Of a stretch of 64,000 nucleotides of DNA, positions 63,816 to 64,000 are shown piece after piece. Source of the stretch: F1-120-MAGs238 sp964484185. Lineage in GTDB: Bacteria > Planctomycetota > Phycisphaerae > Phycisphaerales > UBA1924. The stretch spans positions 18,856-82,855 of the forward strand of contig CAZAEQ010000018.1 of assembly GCA_964484185.1 (NCBI GenBank), given 5' to 3'. How positions within the stretch are numbered: the stretch's first letter is position 1; the number at the start of each line of letters is the position of its first letter. The notes under the pieces were generated by a model. It was given only the letters and a program-made list of their open reading frames with translations, did not search any database and had not been told where the DNA came from. The position numbers were made by a program, and so were the translations under genes.

Positions 63816-63844
63816 ATTATAAGAAAAAACCGCCCCTTCTGCAA
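63816..63844 (-). promoter_or_regulatory. Candidate promoter of the SRPBCC/phosphatase operon, embedded in the atpG terminator
   Basis: On the minus strand TTGCAG (63844-63839) and TATAAT (63821-63816) are separated by exactly 17 bases. The predicted start falls at about 63808-63810, on or next to the ATG at 63808. The -35 lies in the loop of the upstream terminator. Confidence 0.5.
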
Positions 63845-63853
63845 AGGGCGGTT
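63821..63853 (-). terminator. Intrinsic terminator after atpG
   Basis: On the minus strand AACCGCCC (63853-63846), a 10-base loop and GGGCGGTT (63835-63828) are followed by TTTTTCTTA. It starts 38 bases after the atpG stop. A classical rho-independent terminator. Confidence 0.85.
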
Positions 63854-63890
63854 CGTGATAAATCACTTCATTCATTGATTTTCAGAACGA

Positions 63891-64000
63891 TTACGCGAGC
63901 GCTGCCGCACCCGAGATAACTTCCATCAGCTCAGTTGTAATCTGTGCCTGACGTGCACGGTTGTACTGCAAGGTCAGCTTACCGATCATTTCGGAAGCAT
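63891..64000 (-). CDS. atpG: ATP synthase F1 gamma subunit, C-terminal fragment (runs off the right edge)
   Basis: Only the last 36 codons are inside the window: ASEMIGKLTLQYNRARQAQI, then TTELMEVISGAAALA and TAA. The L-x-x-x-YNRARQAxIT-x-EL-x-E-V-x-GAAAL pattern is the conserved C-terminal helix of the F-type gamma subunit, which rotates inside the alpha3beta3 head. A strong terminator follows, so this is probably the end of an atp transcription unit, or the gene is followed by a separate promoter for atpD/atpC elsewhere. Confidence 0.9.
   Translation of the reverse strand, partial: ASEMIGKLTLQYNRARQAQITTELMEVISGAAALA

Noticed and set aside
1..64000. Cohesin/scaffoldin partner, exosortase, sortase, defence system, transposase, tRNA or rRNA genes
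   Set aside because: I looked through the translated frames and intergenic sequence and saw no convincing member of any of these. The receptor of the tag must be elsewhere.

Overview
The window comes from a moderately GC-rich bacterium, almost certainly a planctomycete of the Phycisphaerae type. The main evidence is fifteen secreted proteins that share a short C-terminal EF-hand (dockerin-like) tag. The tag starts at a Cys, carries one or two copies of a DFN-x-D-x-x-x-DFFDYLDF unit, and ends at or within two residues of a second Cys. Other evidence is the GFTLIE-type prepilin with an FLDGH end, a kinase/ECF sigma pair of planctomycete style, and very large secreted beta-propeller proteins. 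I saw no tRNA, rRNA, CRISPR array, prophage or transposase.

Layout. 1-5665 (minus): a LuxR-type regulator, a small exported Cys/His protein, a prepilin-like protein, a tagged secreted protein, and a FtsX/MacB-like ABC ATPase and permease with a His-rich periplasmic loop. A membrane-anchored protein runs off the left edge. I infer a metal (probably zinc) handling locus. 5861-6640: a LOG-family protein. 6809-14963 (plus): four tagged secreted proteins with similar promoters and leaders; one is interrupted by an in-frame TGA. 15026-17491: rRNA methyltransferase RlmKL. 17501-29087: a polysaccharide locus with three GT2 enzymes, an epimerase, GT4 enzymes including a double-GT4 fusion, an acetyltransferase, a polymerase-like membrane protein and an EEP-family protein. 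29269-31455: a secreted protein I could not assign. 31457-35471 (minus): a secreted protein, an ECF sigma factor, a putative anti-sigma protein, YbeY and a CNNM/CBS transporter-like protein.

35616-47125 (minus): seven consecutive tagged secreted proteins that look like one operon ending in a strong terminator. 47432-50418 (plus): an ECF sigma factor overlapping a Ser/Thr kinase with TPRs. 50483-56692 (minus): three more tagged secreted enzymes, namely an EEP nuclease/phosphatase, an M36-like metalloprotease and a PQQ-type sugar dehydrogenase that contains a 10-N assembly gap. 56972-63808: class II DAHP synthase, a TMEM175-like channel, a YncE/phosphoesterase fusion, a PhoD-like phosphatase and an SRPBCC protein. 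The C-terminus of ATP synthase gamma (atpG) lies at the right edge.

The unifying theme is the Cys-bounded dockerin-like tag. It is attached to unrelated secreted cargo (propellers, beta-helix, protease, dehydrogenase, nuclease, a putative metal-locus protein) and lies on both sides of a polysaccharide locus. No cohesin or sorting enzyme is visible here. The tag may be a surface-sorting or anchoring signal used in place of PEP-CTERM-type tags, but its receptor or processing enzyme must lie outside the window.
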